Shown: piece by piece, positions 10,796 through 24,429 of the stretch
Layout: each line of letters opens with the position of its first letter
Numbering within the stretch: the first letter of the stretch is position 1
Assembly (NCBI RefSeq): GCF_000764305.2
Contig: NW_025942356.1
Location: forward strand, 65,023 to 129,022
Direction: 5' to 3'
Origin: Hyalella azteca
Lineage: Eukaryota; Arthropoda; Malacostraca; Amphipoda; Hyalellidae
DNA: 64,000 nucleotides
Program-made: the position numbers and the translations under genes
The notes under the pieces: model-generated
Databases searched by the model: none
What the model was told of the DNA's origin: nothing
Seen by the model: the letters and a program-made list of their open reading frames with translations, nothing else

Positions 10796-11301
10796 GCCCC
10801 CGTACCAACATTACAGTTTCAATAATCAAAAAGTTTCATCACACTAAGAATACAGTGTAACATTTATATATTCAGCTGCTTTGATACAGTGTCGCCCTAT
10901 ACATCTGTATAGTATACAAGCGAAAATAGTACATTGATGTGCATATTATATTAATGAGGTTGGTTCTCTACCTTCCATTGAAATGCCAAAATCAACCATG
11001 ATATGCACTGAGAAAATTATGCGAGAGATTTAAAATAGCGATGCACTTTTTTCCATTTTCTGGGTCATCTTGACAAAGTTTGACCCAGAAAAATGGCTTA
11101 TTAAGGCTCCATGTAGAATTTTACAAATATTATGATAACTTACCAAAGTTACCCTATGATGCGCTGCGGAAACTTTTCTAAGTTAACTGCACCAATGTTA
11201 CCCTATGATGTAGGGTACCCAAATTTACCGTCTATGAGAGGTAGGTAACTGGCTGTAAAATACGTGGAATAAAAGAGACAATCAATTTCAATGTTTACAA
11301 T

Positions 11302-11590
11302 GTAGTCCTACTTGTACAATGGAGTCCTACTTGTACAATGGAGTCCTACTTGTACAATGGAGTCCTACTTGTACAATGGATTCCCACTTGTACAATGGAG
11401 TCTTACTTGTACAATGGAGTCCTACTTGTACAATGGAGTCTTACTTGTACAATGGAGTCCCACTTTTACAATGGATTCCCACTTGTACAATGAAGTCCTA
11501 CTTGTACAATGAAGTTCTACTTGTACAATGGAGTTTTACTTGTACAATGAAGTTCTTCAATGGAGTCCTACTTGTATAATAGGGTCCTAC
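11302..11590. repeat. 19-bp minisatellite, ~15 copies
   Basis: The unit is TACTTGTACAATGGAGTCC with point variants. Two plus-strand frames are open across it, a property of the repeat. Confidence 0.95.
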
Positions 11591-14135
11591 TTGTGAACAC
11601 ATAAGTGAAAATAAATCTGAAGAAAACACGTGCCACGCGCAGGTCCTATACGTAGTTTTTTTTTCGCAGTGAAAAAACTTTGTGGAGCAATGGTTTCTCA
11701 GCAGCGGCTGCCAAAATAGAGAAGTTTCTGTTCTTTTTCGTCTTGTCTTGACAGGAACGAGCGACGGGCAGGAGGAACTTTAATGGTTTATGCGTGAGAA
11801 AACAGTGAGTAAGTGTGACCCACTCTTGCTCTCTACTGGGCTAATTCAGTCTGACTTTTAATTATTATTTTTGACCCACTATTATTCTATGAACTTGTCC
11901 AGTATGTAAATTCGCGGTACAGGAATAGTTCAGATCAAGTCGCTCTCATTTGCCTCAACGAAGACATTAATGAGGCTAGACTTGCAGGATTGCGTATTTA
12001 CGAACGCGTATCAATTTATGCGTTTTTTGAAAATGCGTATTTCTGTAAACATATTAATGAACGCGTACTTACGAACGATTAGTAACGAATGCGTATTTAC
12101 GAACAATTATTTACGTATTTACGAACGCGTGTTAAGCCGTCTATGGATGACGGCTTCCGTACATCGGAAGAAAAATGTTCAGATACGCCACTAAAATTAC
12201 CTCCTATTCAAAATTCTACCTATTACACGTTTGAATTAGAATTTACGACGCAATTTTTCGTAATTTATGGCACCTTTATTTAAGGAACGGCCTGAAGTGT
12301 CTGGTGTGGCAGCGACTCGTGCAGCGGTGCTCTATAGGACGCGTGGACGAAGTAAAGGAGAAGTAAAGCATAAGTTTTTCAACAGGCGCAGGATGAGGCT
12401 GATACACTAACTGTTGTTGTAAAACATACTCGCTCTTCCGAGAATCATGCTGAGAATCCTGATAATTCAATACAAAAGAATTCTATCCCGTGAAAAGTGA
12501 TGTTCCTATTATGAAAATCTTGGGAATTCTATTCAAGAATCCTGTGAAATCCATTTAAAGAATCCTGTGAAATCCATTTAAAGAATCCTGTGAATTTCAT
12601 CTTAAGAGTCCTGGGAATTTAATTTACAGAATTTTGAGAATTTAATCCTAAAATCCTGGGAATTTAATCCTAAAAATCCTGAAAATCCTATAAATATCGC
12701 CCTCAGAATCTTTTCAATTGTATTTAAAAGCAATAAAACATTCGCTATGGATTTCCTCAAGCAGAAATCTAGATTGCAAACTGGAAAAGTGTCATTTTAC
12801 GACATTTTCTGCAGAATTCGGCTTCTGTTTAACTGTGCCGAAATTTCCGAAATGAAGTTTTTCTAGGCTTATTTGATTTAATTGGAACATTTGCAAGACA
12901 TGGTCGTTTCGGATTTTTTATTTAAGCAAACATCACGCAGTATTTTTAATAAGTCTTACAAAAATGCTAAATTTATAGAAATCAGGTAAATTTTTGTCCG
13001 AAAAACTTGGAATTTTGAAACGCGGCTTACAGGTGCCAACTTATTCCGTACAGACCCAGTAAAAATGTATAGACGCGTCTAGACGCGTCTGCAGCTTCTG
13101 ATTTGGACTACCAGAAGCTGGGGCGACTCTAAATTTTGTTAGGGGAGAACCAAAGCCTGAACAAACACAAATGGAGGATGGGAGTTACGTGCTCCATAGA
13201 TGATTAAAAAAGTGTTGGCGACGACGGTGAACTTCTGTCACTGAGTGGAGTGTCACTGAGTGGAGTGTCACTGAGTGGAGTGTCAGTGAGTGGACTGTCA
13301 CTGAGTGGACTGTCACTGAGTGGACTGTCACTGAGTGGACTGTCACTTTGCCGGGCTAAACTGCGTCAGGATGATTCACACACGAGCACGCAGTGCATCG
13401 TTGCTTGGAACATTTCTCCAATTATTTTCTTTGGTGTTCACAAGGGCGCGGCTTGTCCCAAATTTATAGAACGGCGCCATGCACCAGTCTACACTCAAAG
13501 AAATAAGTTAGACTTTGTCCAAAAAGCAAAGCACTATTTTCCCTTTTGTGCGTCATATTGACTTTTTTTATCCCAGATTAAGGGGGTAGTAGAGAAATGG
13601 TGTCACTATTTTGAGAGTACGACCCAGTAATTTTTCTCAGTGTATAATTAGCGAGCTAAGAAACAAGGCACGAAAAACGACGTGGCGTTAGCACTGAAAA
13701 TGAGGTCGGACAAAAACCTTTTTTGTCTTGACTCTTTCTGCAATTGGGACGAAGCCTGAAAACCTAAATTTCAGACAAATTCAGTGTTTAAATTGGTGAT
13801 GAATTAGCCAGTGATGATGACAGATGATGATGATGAATGATGAAGTAGCTTGTAGCTGATGATGAATGATGATGGAGCTGAGGCCATCAAACCTTATCTC
13901 ATTACGCGCAATTCACGAGATAAGACAACGCAGGCGACGCCAGCAGCTCAGCCTCGCAAAGAACGCATATTTACAGGAAAATGACGTCCAAATAACGTGT
14001 ATTACGAGTTAACTTCTTAACTTAACCTTATTTCAACGGGACATTAGCAGTGGCTTGATACATCACAACGACTGATTCATATGATGGCCAGTAAATATTA
14101 TTGATATCTTCCTGTCATGTTGCTAGTGCATCACA
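11591..14135. repeat. Gene-free stretch with short arrays
   Basis: It contains GCGTATTTACGAAC repeats (~11990-12135), ~22-bp GAATCCTGTGAAATCC repeats (~12534-12680), a 15-bp GTCACTGAGTGGACT array (~13237-13346), and copies of the GGGTCAGGATGA-type dispersed motif near 13360. No gene is recognised. Confidence 0.75.
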
Positions 14136-14346
14136 AGCCCCTCACACCAGTCCCAGCTACCCGCACACCAGTCCCAGCTACCTTCACACCAGTCCCAGCT
14201 ACCCTCACACCAGTCCCAGCTACCCTCACACCAGTCCCAGCTGCCCCCACACCAGTCCCAGCTACCCCCACACCAGTCCCAGCTACCCTCACACCAGTCC
14301 CAGCCACCCTCACACCAGTCCCAGCTACCCTCACACCAGTCCCAGC
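14136..14346. repeat. 18-bp minisatellite, ~11 copies
   Basis: The unit is ACACCAGTCCCAGCTACC. The unit length is a multiple of three, so several frames on both strands stay open without implying a protein. Confidence 0.95.
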
Positions 14347-14429
14347 AGTACACCCCCTACCCTCCATTACCCTCATCCCCAGAGGGACACTCTACCCTCT
14401 ATGTCCCTCAATGAGCCGCAATAGCGCCA

Positions 14430-14735
14430 CATTGAACCTTCATTGTACTGCCTCCTGCTCGCTCCGTCCGAGGTGGTAACAGCGGGACCACGGCAGCAAC
14501 CAACATCTTAACATTACATTAAAATAAATAATGTAATAACATCATCTGAGGGCAAGGTTCTGAAAACCATCTTCACTGAGGGTAAGGTTCACTCTTTCTC
14601 AGGGTAAGGTTCACTGAGGGCAAGGTTATTTAAAATTGTTGAAACCTTCATTGTTATGCCTCCTGCTCGCTACATCCACGACGGTAACAGCGGGACTACG
14701 GCAGCAACCAACATCTTAACATTACAACAAACAAT
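14430..14735. repeat. ~80-bp direct duplication and CTGAGGG repeats
   Basis: A segment beginning GAACCTTCATTGT and ending CAGCAACCAACATCTTAAC occurs at ~14434-14512 and ~14642-14722. Short GAGGGCAAGGTTC repeats lie between the copies. Confidence 0.75.
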
Positions 14736-14736
14736 G

Positions 14737-15075
14737 TGTTAGTGAACAGTAAATAGGTATGTTAATGAACAGCAAATTTAATAGTGAACAGTAAACATGT
14801 TAGTGAACAGTAAATATGTTAGTGAACAGCAAATATGTTAGTGAACTGTAAATATGTTAGTGAACAATAACATGTTAGTGAACAATAACATGTTAGTGAA
14901 TAGTAAATATGTTAGTGAACAGTAAATATGTTAGCGAAAAGTAAATATGTTAGTGAACAGTAAATATGTTAGCGAAAAGTAAATATGTTAGTGAACAGTA
15001 AATATGTTAGCGAAAAGTAAATATATAAGTGAACAGTAAATATGTAAGTGAACAGTAAATATGTTAGTGAACAAA
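14737..15075. repeat. ~19-bp minisatellite, ~17 copies
   Basis: The unit is GTTAGTGAACAGTAAATAT with frequent variants (GCGAAAAG). Confidence 0.95.
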
Positions 15076-15168
15076 AAATCATGATTTTTTTATAAAAAAA
15101 TCAAGTGATTTAATCACATGATTTAATCATTTTGATTTAATCACTGCCAACCCTGCTTTGGACGTTGT

Positions 15169-15362
15169 CACGTAACACGTTACAGCCTTACAGTGTCAGG
15201 GACGACAAGGTACCTTATCATAAACATGTCAATTTACCGAATCTACAAGTTTTTGCAATGGATCTCGGAAAGGTTCAGCATCACGAAAGGATTTTGACCC
15301 CTTCTAGAAGACAAAGAGAGCCAGCTGGTAGCTGCCTTCCACTCTAAATTTCGCCTCTTCTG
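15169..15362. repeat. Dispersed repeat, copy 2 (~195 bp)
   Basis: Second copy of the element at 4884-5083, with a short deletion near the start and a few substitutions. Confidence 0.7.
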
Positions 15363-18235
15363 GTCTTGGCATGCTATACCTTTTTGGAAAGCTCCTTGTC
15401 AATGCTACCACATATTAAAATAGTCCAGCTGTCTAGGTCTGTTTGCAGAGTTTTAGAGCCCCTTGAAATTTAAGCCAAAGCCTAATTAATATACTAAAAG
15501 TTAGCGGTTAGCGATAAATTCAAGCGATTTTTTAGCGATTACCTCTGCGTACTGGGCGAAATGAGAGCTAGATAACAAATTTTAATTTCAATACAAAATT
15601 CCCCACTATGCAGAACACTTTCCCAGATGTATCACACTTATTTTGCTATGGTATTTTTGATCATTGAAACTCACCTCGATAATTAGGCAGCCAAAGGCAG
15701 GTATATTTCAACCGAAACTTGTGCGTCGTTATCCTGAACAACAACCGAACACCGACTATTTGCTTGAAATGCTATGGCTTTTTTAAATAAAACTGAATTT
15801 AGTTAACTGATTTGCCTCTCACTTTGCACACACCAACTTAAAAAACAATATTTTTCTTAAAATTCACTTCACGCACGACGTTTATAACAAAATGAAAACA
15901 CTAACTGCTAAGCAGACGACACTTGCTTCAGAGCTGCGAGGGCAGAACAAGGACGAAGTTAGAAAGGACCGAGGGCAGCAGCGACACACACCCTCCGTCT
16001 GGCGCAAGGGACCGCGCAGTATTGACCTACGCGGCCGAGGAGCGCGCCTTTATATGTCCCACATACCGCCGTCGTATCCGTGCTACCAACGGGATAACAT
16101 CTGTGATGAGATGTTTTGACATTCATAATTAATGAATGTATTAATATGATATAAGATAGTTGATGATACATGTACATGTTGATGGTACGTGTACATGTTG
16201 ATGATGCATGCACATATTGATGATACATAATCTAATAGATGGTTTGATATGCATAGTTTTGATCTACCAAAACAGTGGAAAAATGTTGATTGGTTTGTTT
16301 AAAGAAATGAATAATAAAGTTTTTGATAAAACGGTCTTAAATTGAACTTGTATTAATGAATAAATTCTGTCATCTTTTAATAATATTCATAAATAATAAA
16401 ATAAGTGAGATAGATGAATTGCAGAATTATATCCTGTTAGTTCGATATGGACGAATATATTCATTAATATGGAGGAAATCAATTATTGCATCTTGCGATG
16501 TACAAAATTCTTTTGCGAGTAGCGAAATTCCGAACATGACTAGCGAAATTGTGCGTATATATTGAGACAGATCGTCTGATGAGGCGAGCAGCTTACGTCT
16601 AAGATCATTCACGATAAAAATGTACCATTCATCACTGCCTATATGTCTTCATTCATTTTGTACATTTTTATTTGCATGAAGTTAACAGGAATCAAGACAG
16701 ATATTTCTCTTGATTCATAATCTGTACGTCGCAAAATTGTCAATGCCAAAGTCAATTTTTTCTGAACGCATGTGTTTAAAGACTGGAAAAATTTAGAAAT
16801 CAAGTCAAACTAAATCAGCAACATCTCGAATTGTGACTTTCAGCCTCCGTTCTCTAATGTGGTGAACGAGGTAATGTTTTACTGCTTATCCCTGCGGCTA
16901 ACTAAGATAATTTGCTTAATTTAGATAGCAGAAATCGTTTGTTGTTGCATACTAACGTCATTAATAAAATAAAATTATTTCCTCAAACCTGCCTTTTTAT
17001 CGACCAACGTCATCTGTAGATTATTGTTCGACCTTAAAAATTTGAATCAAAAAATCCTCTAATGTGTACCGCCATCATAAGGTTTGGTATCCTGGATACC
17101 GCCATCATAAAGTTTGGTATCCTGTGAATTGTCATCATGAGATAAGGAATCCTGTATCATTTAAAGATTCTAATTTAAGTTTCATTGCAAAATCCCTAAA
17201 AAATTAGTATAGCTTTATTATTATCTTAAATTCAATTTCAAAAACTTACTCAACTTGAGTAATTTGATATGAAAACGCCAAATAAGACAAAACTGAATCC
17301 TTATATTGACTAAAACATTTTAAATGTTCTGTTCGCATGGTTCTTGTTTCACGTAGAACGCCACTTCCAAATCTCATCGATGGATTTGTTTCGTTCATTT
17401 CAGGTGAACAAAACTCAAATGTATCAAAACAATTCAGAAATTCAGAAACTACAGAAACGAATATTTCATAACGTTATGCCCCAACGTCATGCAGTCACAT
17501 TGCTTGGTCATGGCAGGACAAAGAACCGAGCTCAACGTACGGGAGAGTGCTGCAATTTTTTCTTCTTACAGCAGCCTTCCTCCCTCTTTCTTCACACATA
17601 ACATGTATTTTTCTCACGCTTTATATAAAAATTAGAAATCAAGTGAATTTGCAGCGGTTTGATCACAAGGCCATCACCAGATACGATGCTCATTATCATG
17701 TCCATCGCATTGACCTACTGGCATCAATCAACTCATAAAATCTCATACGTTCTCATGAGGTTCTCACGGACATCATGCAATGTTGCCGCGCTCTATCGAA
17801 CATTTTCTGCTATCATTAATTCTAGCAATATTAATTGTGAAGTGAGCATAGTAACCCATTATTTCACTTTAAAAATTCAACATTAAGTGATAATGAACTT
17901 TGCATTTCCTTATATTATCGGCCAATTATGACAACATTGTGCGCATATGGGCAATATATTTCCTTCTACAAAAAGTCAACATTATTGAGGTATTATTTAT
18001 TTTATTATCTTACATCGTTCCATGAATATTAACTACATTAACGTCGACAGTGCTATAGATGTTGCCGTGCTGCGGACATTGACATCAAAAGTATAGGATA
18101 ACAACATTAAAGTCTGTAATAAGGATCGAATCGCTAACATTAAGGGAAGTGTACTGTCGAAAGTTCAACGTTCCTTGTATACTCAGTAGATTACTTTTTG
18201 AGTTTGCGGTTGAATCTTGGTTCATTTCAGGAGGG
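15363..18235. other. No gene recognised; one promoter-like GC-rich spot
   Basis: Mostly AT-rich and non-repetitive. A GC-rich block at ~15960-16060 is noted separately. Short CATGTACATGTTGATG repeats lie near 16165-16225. Confidence 0.5.
16049..16055 (-). promoter_or_regulatory. Possible TATA box in GC-rich block
   Basis: TATAAAG on the minus strand lies at the edge of a ~90-bp GC-rich block in AT-rich DNA. It could serve a 5' exon of a leftward gene, possibly the MDR gene, but no ATG or phase-compatible exon was seen. Confidence 0.22.
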
Positions 18236-18376
18236 GCCATACTTCCAAAACTCGCTAAGTGAACGTAAGTACTTACGCTCTATTTTCTTGTCTATGATTG
18301 GTGGATTTTGCTTGAAAGGTCGTCAATGATTGGCTGATGAACTTACGATCTCTTAACTTTTTTTGAAAATATGGGC
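18236..18376. mobile_element. MITE-like element, copy 2, with terminal inverted repeats
   Basis: The left end GGGGCCATACTTCCAAAA and the reverse complement of the right end, GGGCCCATATTTTCAAAA, form an imperfect terminal inverted repeat. There is no coding capacity. The small size, termini and second copy at 3058 support a non-autonomous DNA transposon. Confidence 0.65.
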
Positions 18377-21300
18377 CCTGGACTTGAGCTCCCCAGCAAC
18401 AAGTTTGTTATGAAGCCATCATCGCAGTCGGTACTGAATAGAGAGGAGGAAAATATTGTATGATAATAAAGATAAAGGTATCATTGAGGTCACAGAGTAA
18501 GTGTTGTGTTAAATGATAAGATAAAACGAGTACACCAAAACACGTGCACAGTGCTTTGGACATGAGAGGCCCCAAGGTTGGATGTTTTACGAAGACAATT
18601 CGATGTCGAATTATTCGTTGGCGCTCTCGTCGTTAGGCCCGAATTTCTGCAGACTTTTATTAGGCTATTAATACCGTGATTGATAACTGAAATCTAATTT
18701 CACAAGCAAAATTTGAAAATCAACTGTTGTGAACCATGACGATTCGTCGTGAACCATTGACCAAACCATCAGCGAACCATCGAACAACCCATTATTGAGC
18801 CATCGAATAATCCATATCGTGAGCATCTTAGGTCAATGACCGACCGTTATTCGATGAACTTTGTATAGGTTTCACCCGACCAAATTAAGAAAATACCGAA
18901 TATTACTTATTTACATAGCGTTCTCCTTTTCACTGTAGTAACAAAATATCAACATGGATACTGAAATTCATCATTATGAGGCTCTGCTATTTATGATATT
19001 TTAAAGCGTGGATACTTTGCTACAAATAAAATCTATATTATTTAGAAATTTATAAAATTTTTAGATTTAATCAGTTTGATTTAACACTTTGACTCCGAAG
19101 TGGTACATATGCGTACCAGGAAATGTATTTCTCCAGGACGTAGTAGTTCATAATTCAGGTTGCCTAAAATCGGCCAAATCCGAGAACATAAAAGGCCGGA
19201 AACTCAATATATACTAGTTTATTTGTCGGTTCCGCCATAAAAATTCCATTTATTTTCTGTTTGCAGTGTTTAAAATTTAAATAGGAAGTATCCATATCAT
19301 AAATTTTAGCCGGCCAACGTAATTGAGGAAAACTAAATCACGGAATTTGTCCAGAAAAATGACCGTCTGGCAACCCTGTTTGAAAACAGTACAAAACATG
19401 AAATAATAGTACAAGATGAAGCAATCGTAGTCAACGTGTTAAAATAGAGCTGTGTTCTTTTTTTCTAGGTCAACCTGAACGCAAATGGTGGCACTTGCCA
19501 ATAAATGTTGCACACTGGCATTTTTCCGGCCAAATTAAACGATTTGGGCTTTAAATTGCGTCTATAGGCAACGATCAAATATGGCCTTAAACGTATTGTA
19601 ATTTTCAATGAATGAAATGTACGAAAAATTAAATTGTCATACTCCAAATTGTAAATTTACTGATAAATATATACTTAAACCAGTTTTGCGATAAGATTTG
19701 ATCGTTTCCTCTTGCCATCATCTGGCAAGCCTGCACTAGAATTAAATGGGAACGATATTATCCGCCATGGAAATTTCAACTCAAAGCAATAATTTATATG
19801 TTGATTTATTTTTGTATATTAACAACACGTGTTCAGGCGCACAGTCGAACACAACTTTGGTCTAAACGAGGGGACCAGGGGGTGCCTGCCGACTGTTACA
19901 AGGAGCGTGTCTTTTGTTGATGCAAGTTATAGGTTGGGGCGATGCAGGTTGGTTACATGCAGCTCGATGGATATTATCACATTTGAATTACATCTTGAGT
20001 GCTGGCACAGTCTTCTACTTTATTCGGCCCTGCTCTTCACGTATTTCTGATAGATAATGTTTCCATGAGTGTCTTTCTGAGAAAAATTGAGATCTCAATT
20101 TTATATTAAGACAAATTTATGGATTTACTCTGAATTATCTCTGATCATCCATCAAGTAACACTTGTAGTTGTAGATTCTGCACGTCCATCAAGTATTATA
20201 TACATACATACTCAAGTATTATTTATAGATGTATTGCCTTTCATGCTGGTTAAAATCATTAATTTACAGTCAGCTCTCCATGACATTGGTAGAAGTTACA
20301 GATGCCAATTTTTCAGAAAATTAGACGGGTAAAGTTGGAACATATAACCTGTGATAATGCCACATTCAGCCACTCGACAAGAGTGTGGAAAATTTCAATT
20401 TTCTGAGCCGTGATTCGTTGATTTTTAAGTAAAAAACATTGAAATGCTGAATTTCTCGCCTGTTTTTTTAGTTTTACTCAATTACTACTTAATATTTAAA
20501 TATATCCAAATGATATCTTAAGGTTTATTATAATTTCTTATTTTATTCGCAAAAGTGTCAGCCACATGAATGAAGGTTATAGAATTGCTTCTATGTTGTT
20601 CAATTATAATATACAGAGAAACTGATTGAAAAAAAATACTTATTTGTTGAACTTGGGTGTTTTTATAATAGAAATCCTGAAGTAGTTATTAGTACTCGAG
20701 ATTTTTGGCTTGATATTTGATGAATATATTAGTTTTCTCAAACGTGAAGCACTCGATCATTAGTCAATGTGAATAACATTTAACCGTGAATCAAATAACT
20801 TCTCCTAAATAATTATTTTGATTTCATCTTGTCTCGCATGTTGCGTTAAAAGTCGAAACTTGGTTAATCAAGATGACCGACTCTCTTGGTTGTTAATCAC
20901 TATCGCTATCACTATCAATGAGGTTGTTAATCACTATCGCTGTACTGATGAGTGCTTTTTATTTTTGATGCCACTAAATTTTTGACAATCTACTGCTAGA
21001 AAATCTAGAACTTGCTATCTGACACCAACTTTAAAATTACATGCTGTAAATCTGTACAAACTTTATACGCACTAATTTACTGGTAGAGGACCACGAGGTT
21101 TAAGAAGACCATTGCGACGGCGGTCATAAATTGGATTTTCAAAATGAACTTTGCAACTTGAAAATACATTTCCCCTTGCCAGAAAAAAAGCCCAATAAAT
21201 TTTCTAGATACTTTCTCATAGCATTCCATGCTATTAGCTATAAATTCCTTTAAAGTTACCAAAGTATTTCTATAATGGAAATAAATTATTACAGGTCATC
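18377..21300. other. No gene recognised
   Basis: AT-rich, mostly unique sequence. GAACCATCGA-type short repeats occur near 18725-18830, and a duplicated GTTGTTAATCACTATCGCT lies near 20890-20940. It includes the 3' flank of the leftmost CDA copy. Confidence 0.5.
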
Positions 21301-21317
21301 CATTGAACTAGCATTTT

Positions 21318-21983
21318 CTACAAATCGTCCAAGTCCAATATGTCCCCCAAAGGGTTGTAAAGCCACGGGTACTCCCTAGGGCACTCCATGCACGTATGGA
21401 GTGCCATGCTGCCTTCAATCGCCAAAATCCGAGGGGGCCTCCGTTTGCATGGGTTGGGCAGAACGCAGTTGGGTTGTCCTGTGGGAACACATGTTCTTTT
21501 CCATTCTTCGAAGTTATTAAGTGCTGTAATTTCAGTAGGCGATTCCATCCATTGGATGGCCTGCATCATAGTTACGAAGAAAAAATCTCCGCGGGCTGCG
21601 ACGTCCGCAATCCACTTGGTGAACTCCCTCAGGAAGCTCTGACGTGTGAGAAAATAGGAAGAAGTGAAGTGGAGACCCAGAGGAGCTCTGTTGGTGGTGT
21701 AATGCTGCTGCAGATTCGACTCCAGGAATGCTCTGAACTGTTTTGGGTCGACGATACCAGAGCACTGATCAATTAAGTGACATCCTGTCACCTGTTCTGA
21801 GTAAGTCGAATCTTCTCTCCTGTCCAACTCGTTGAGGACCATCTCCCATGCCGTGAAATTGCGAGTTGGGCAATTCTGATCAGTTCCGATGCACTTGTGA
21901 GGCATTCGATGAGTGAGCGTATAAGGCCACAAAGGGGAGGGCCCGCGAGGGGCTGCAATAGACGAATCATACAAAAATCCCAT
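21318..21983 (-). pseudogene. CDA-A truncated catalytic exon
   Basis: This exon encodes the C-terminal half of a CE4-like domain ([14 protein letters not shown] to the stop). It includes [25 protein letters not shown] and [14 protein letters not shown], and is about 85% identical at protein level to CDA-B. Its 5' edge is the deletion junction, where a CAT microhomology is seen. Confidence 0.85.
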
Positions 21984-21999
21984 ATGTTGGTCTACTCAC

Positions 22000-22161
22000 C
22001 GCTGCAGATGTTCTCATCTGACCCGTCCTCACAGTCAGGAATGTCATCACAAAACCGTTCTTTGCCCAAACACTCGCCACTGCCGCACTCTATTTCTTCA
22101 GCTGTGCATGGAGTCTCGTCGTTGTAATTTCGCGGCCATTTTGGTTTTGGTTTTTGAGCCA
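22000..22161 (-). CDS. CDA-A exon C: LDLa domain
   Basis: The exon has six cysteines and the calcium-site signature [11 protein letters not shown]. The acceptor is ACATACAG and the donor GTGAGT. It differs from CDA-B exon C at only about two of 162 bases. Confidence 0.8.
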
Positions 22162-22579
22162 CTGTATGTTGTGATAAAATTATTCAATATTATTATCTAA
22201 TATAACTATATGCATCATTCTCAATCAATATCGGTACTATTTAACAATCTTCATCCCTTGAACTTTTTGATAAAAAGAGAGTTGAGTTCATCAAATAAGT
22301 ACCTGCAGCAGCGCGTACGTGATTCTCAAAATGAAATTATAGTCCAACGGTTGGAACCATTTAAACTTTAACTGACATATAAAAAATAGTCACAAATGAA
22401 TTAGTACAATGTACACTATTATTCTTCTGGATAGAAATTAAATTAATTAACTCAAACATACAGATGACTTGACTCTTCGACCACTATGAGCTTCAAAAAA
22501 ATTATTTGAGAACATTCAAATTAGTTATATGATGGCAATGAATGAAATAGTAACTCTAATATACAAATAAAAAACTCAC

Positions 22580-22736
22580 GCTCTAACATGGCACAGTTGT
22601 GGACTTTGTTACGGAGCTGGCAGGTCTGCAGTTCAACATCAAAGAACATCCCATCGCCGCACTTGCTGTGGATCACCTGCATGCGGTTGCCCCCGCCTGG
22701 AATACAGCGGTAGTAGCTCCTGCATGTCGCGCGGGC
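22580..22736 (-). CDS. CDA-A exon B: CBM14 chitin-binding half
   Basis: The acceptor CCCACAG opens [11 protein letters not shown]. The exon continues [18 protein letters not shown] and ends in phase 1 at GTGAGT. About 89% base identity to CDA-B exon B. Confidence 0.85.
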
Positions 22737-23261
22737 CTGTGGGTCGGAATTATTCCTTTCAGGCAAAATCTAAAATGTATTTTTCGTATGTGGCAGCAAT
22801 TAAGGTGTGATGATAATGCACTTGATGATAGGAAGTGAAAGAACGCTTGGGCAAACTTGCGATTCTTTTTTAACTGATTCTATTGACTCATTATTGCCAA
22901 AGGACTCACCTTAAGTGATCGAAGTTGACTCACGTAAGGCAGGGGATGGCGTTTAGTGGTTATAGCAAATTGAGACCATTTGTTGATCTGAGTGGATTGA
23001 TGTTGCATCTAACTCTTGAGTCACTCGCTACCAGTGATATTATTTTGAATGTGGGTCGATAGTTCGAATTTTGCTGCTAAATATGCGGACCGCTCCATAT
23101 GAAGGATCAACATGAAGGACCTATTTGAATGTACTTTGTTGGTCTTCTCTACTTCTTTGAACACTCGGCCTAAATATAATTTACAAAGTTAACTTTCATT
23201 TGTACCGAGCTGTTTGGGTGCAAGGGTTTCTAGATCTGAACCTCCCTCTTAATAAGTTAGG

Positions 23262-23600
23262 CTGAATTTATCCTTGTTGATCGCTTGCCCGGTTGGTCCC
23301 CATGCAGAAACTCTTGGACTCAGCAATGAAAAGTTTAAATATTGTTCATGGTGCTTTTCAAGCGATGAGAGAATTTGTAACATAATTTGCAGCCTTTTTT
23401 TACTGATCTCTAAGATGAAATAAAATTTCACGAATTTCTTTTTCTTCATGATTATGGAATAATTTATTTGACCAACGCGTTTGGCGTTCTATACTAGCCT
23501 GGTTGACAGCCATCTTTATCATCAAGTGGGATAATTAATGAAATGTAAACAAAATCTTGAAACAAGGCAAAGCCTATTAGAGGCCTATTAAAGAACTGTC
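23262..23600. repeat. ~340-bp direct repeat in CDA-A introns, copy 1
   Basis: The stretch around CCTGGTTGACAGCCATC and the upstream ACTCTTGGACTCAGCAATG recurs at ~25650-25945. Both copies lie in CDA-A introns. No coding potential. Confidence 0.65.
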
Positions 23601-23870
23601 TGGTCACATTGGATTTTGTTGAACATTTCAGAGTAATTTTCTGACTAATTCGACAACTTAAGTACCGTAATAGGCAGGTTAAGAAAAGTTTAGAAATCAA
23701 AGTTGCATGAACTGAATTTCCTCATTTCCCTTGACTAACATTTTTTGCTTTAGGTTCTAAAAAAGGGACTTCGTTAAGTGTTTTCGCTTCGTGAATCTTC
23801 GAACAAACACTTTCCGCACAATAACACGCCGCAATACGCTGTACACAATGACACACCATAACACACTGAC

Positions 23871-23992
23871 CTCCTCTTCGGTGATTCCGGCGGGGAGTTC
23901 CGCCCTGAAGAGCTCGTGGGGGCCTCGGCCAGGGCAGTAGACCTCCGGGTCCATCTCTGTTATCGGTACCAGCTGGCCCATCGTCACTCCCA
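23871..23992 (-). CDS. CDA-A exon A
   Basis: The acceptor CCCCCAG precedes GVTMGQLVPITEMDPEVYC, then ELPAGITEEE and the donor GAG/GTCAGT in phase 0. It supplies the first CBM14 cysteine. Confidence 0.8.
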
Positions 23993-24429
23993 CTGGGGGC
24001 ATAGCCATTATAATTTATAAAGAAGTGATATTCATAAATGGGACCAGAGGGACGAAGGCACTGGGGAGGCACAAACAAAATGACTTGCACTGATGGTTGC
24101 CGCCACGTACGACAACTTTAAAATGTTCTCACTTGCGTTCAAACGTCCACAGGTTGCTATACTCAATAGTTTAGGTATAATTCAAGTTGAAAGTTACGTT
24201 CGCGGAGAGTGACATACGGTTAGAGTGCATCGACATTAGGACAATATTATCCATTTTTCCACGTTTTTCTTAGTTTCGCTTCGTCTCTGTCGTCATCGAA
24301 AATTCAAACCTTAATTTAGAGCACTTCTGAAGATCCTAGAAACTTGAAATTTGGCATGCATGCTTATGCTGCGTAATAAATAAATAAAACCCGTAATAAA
24401 AATAATATACTATAATATAATAATATTCT

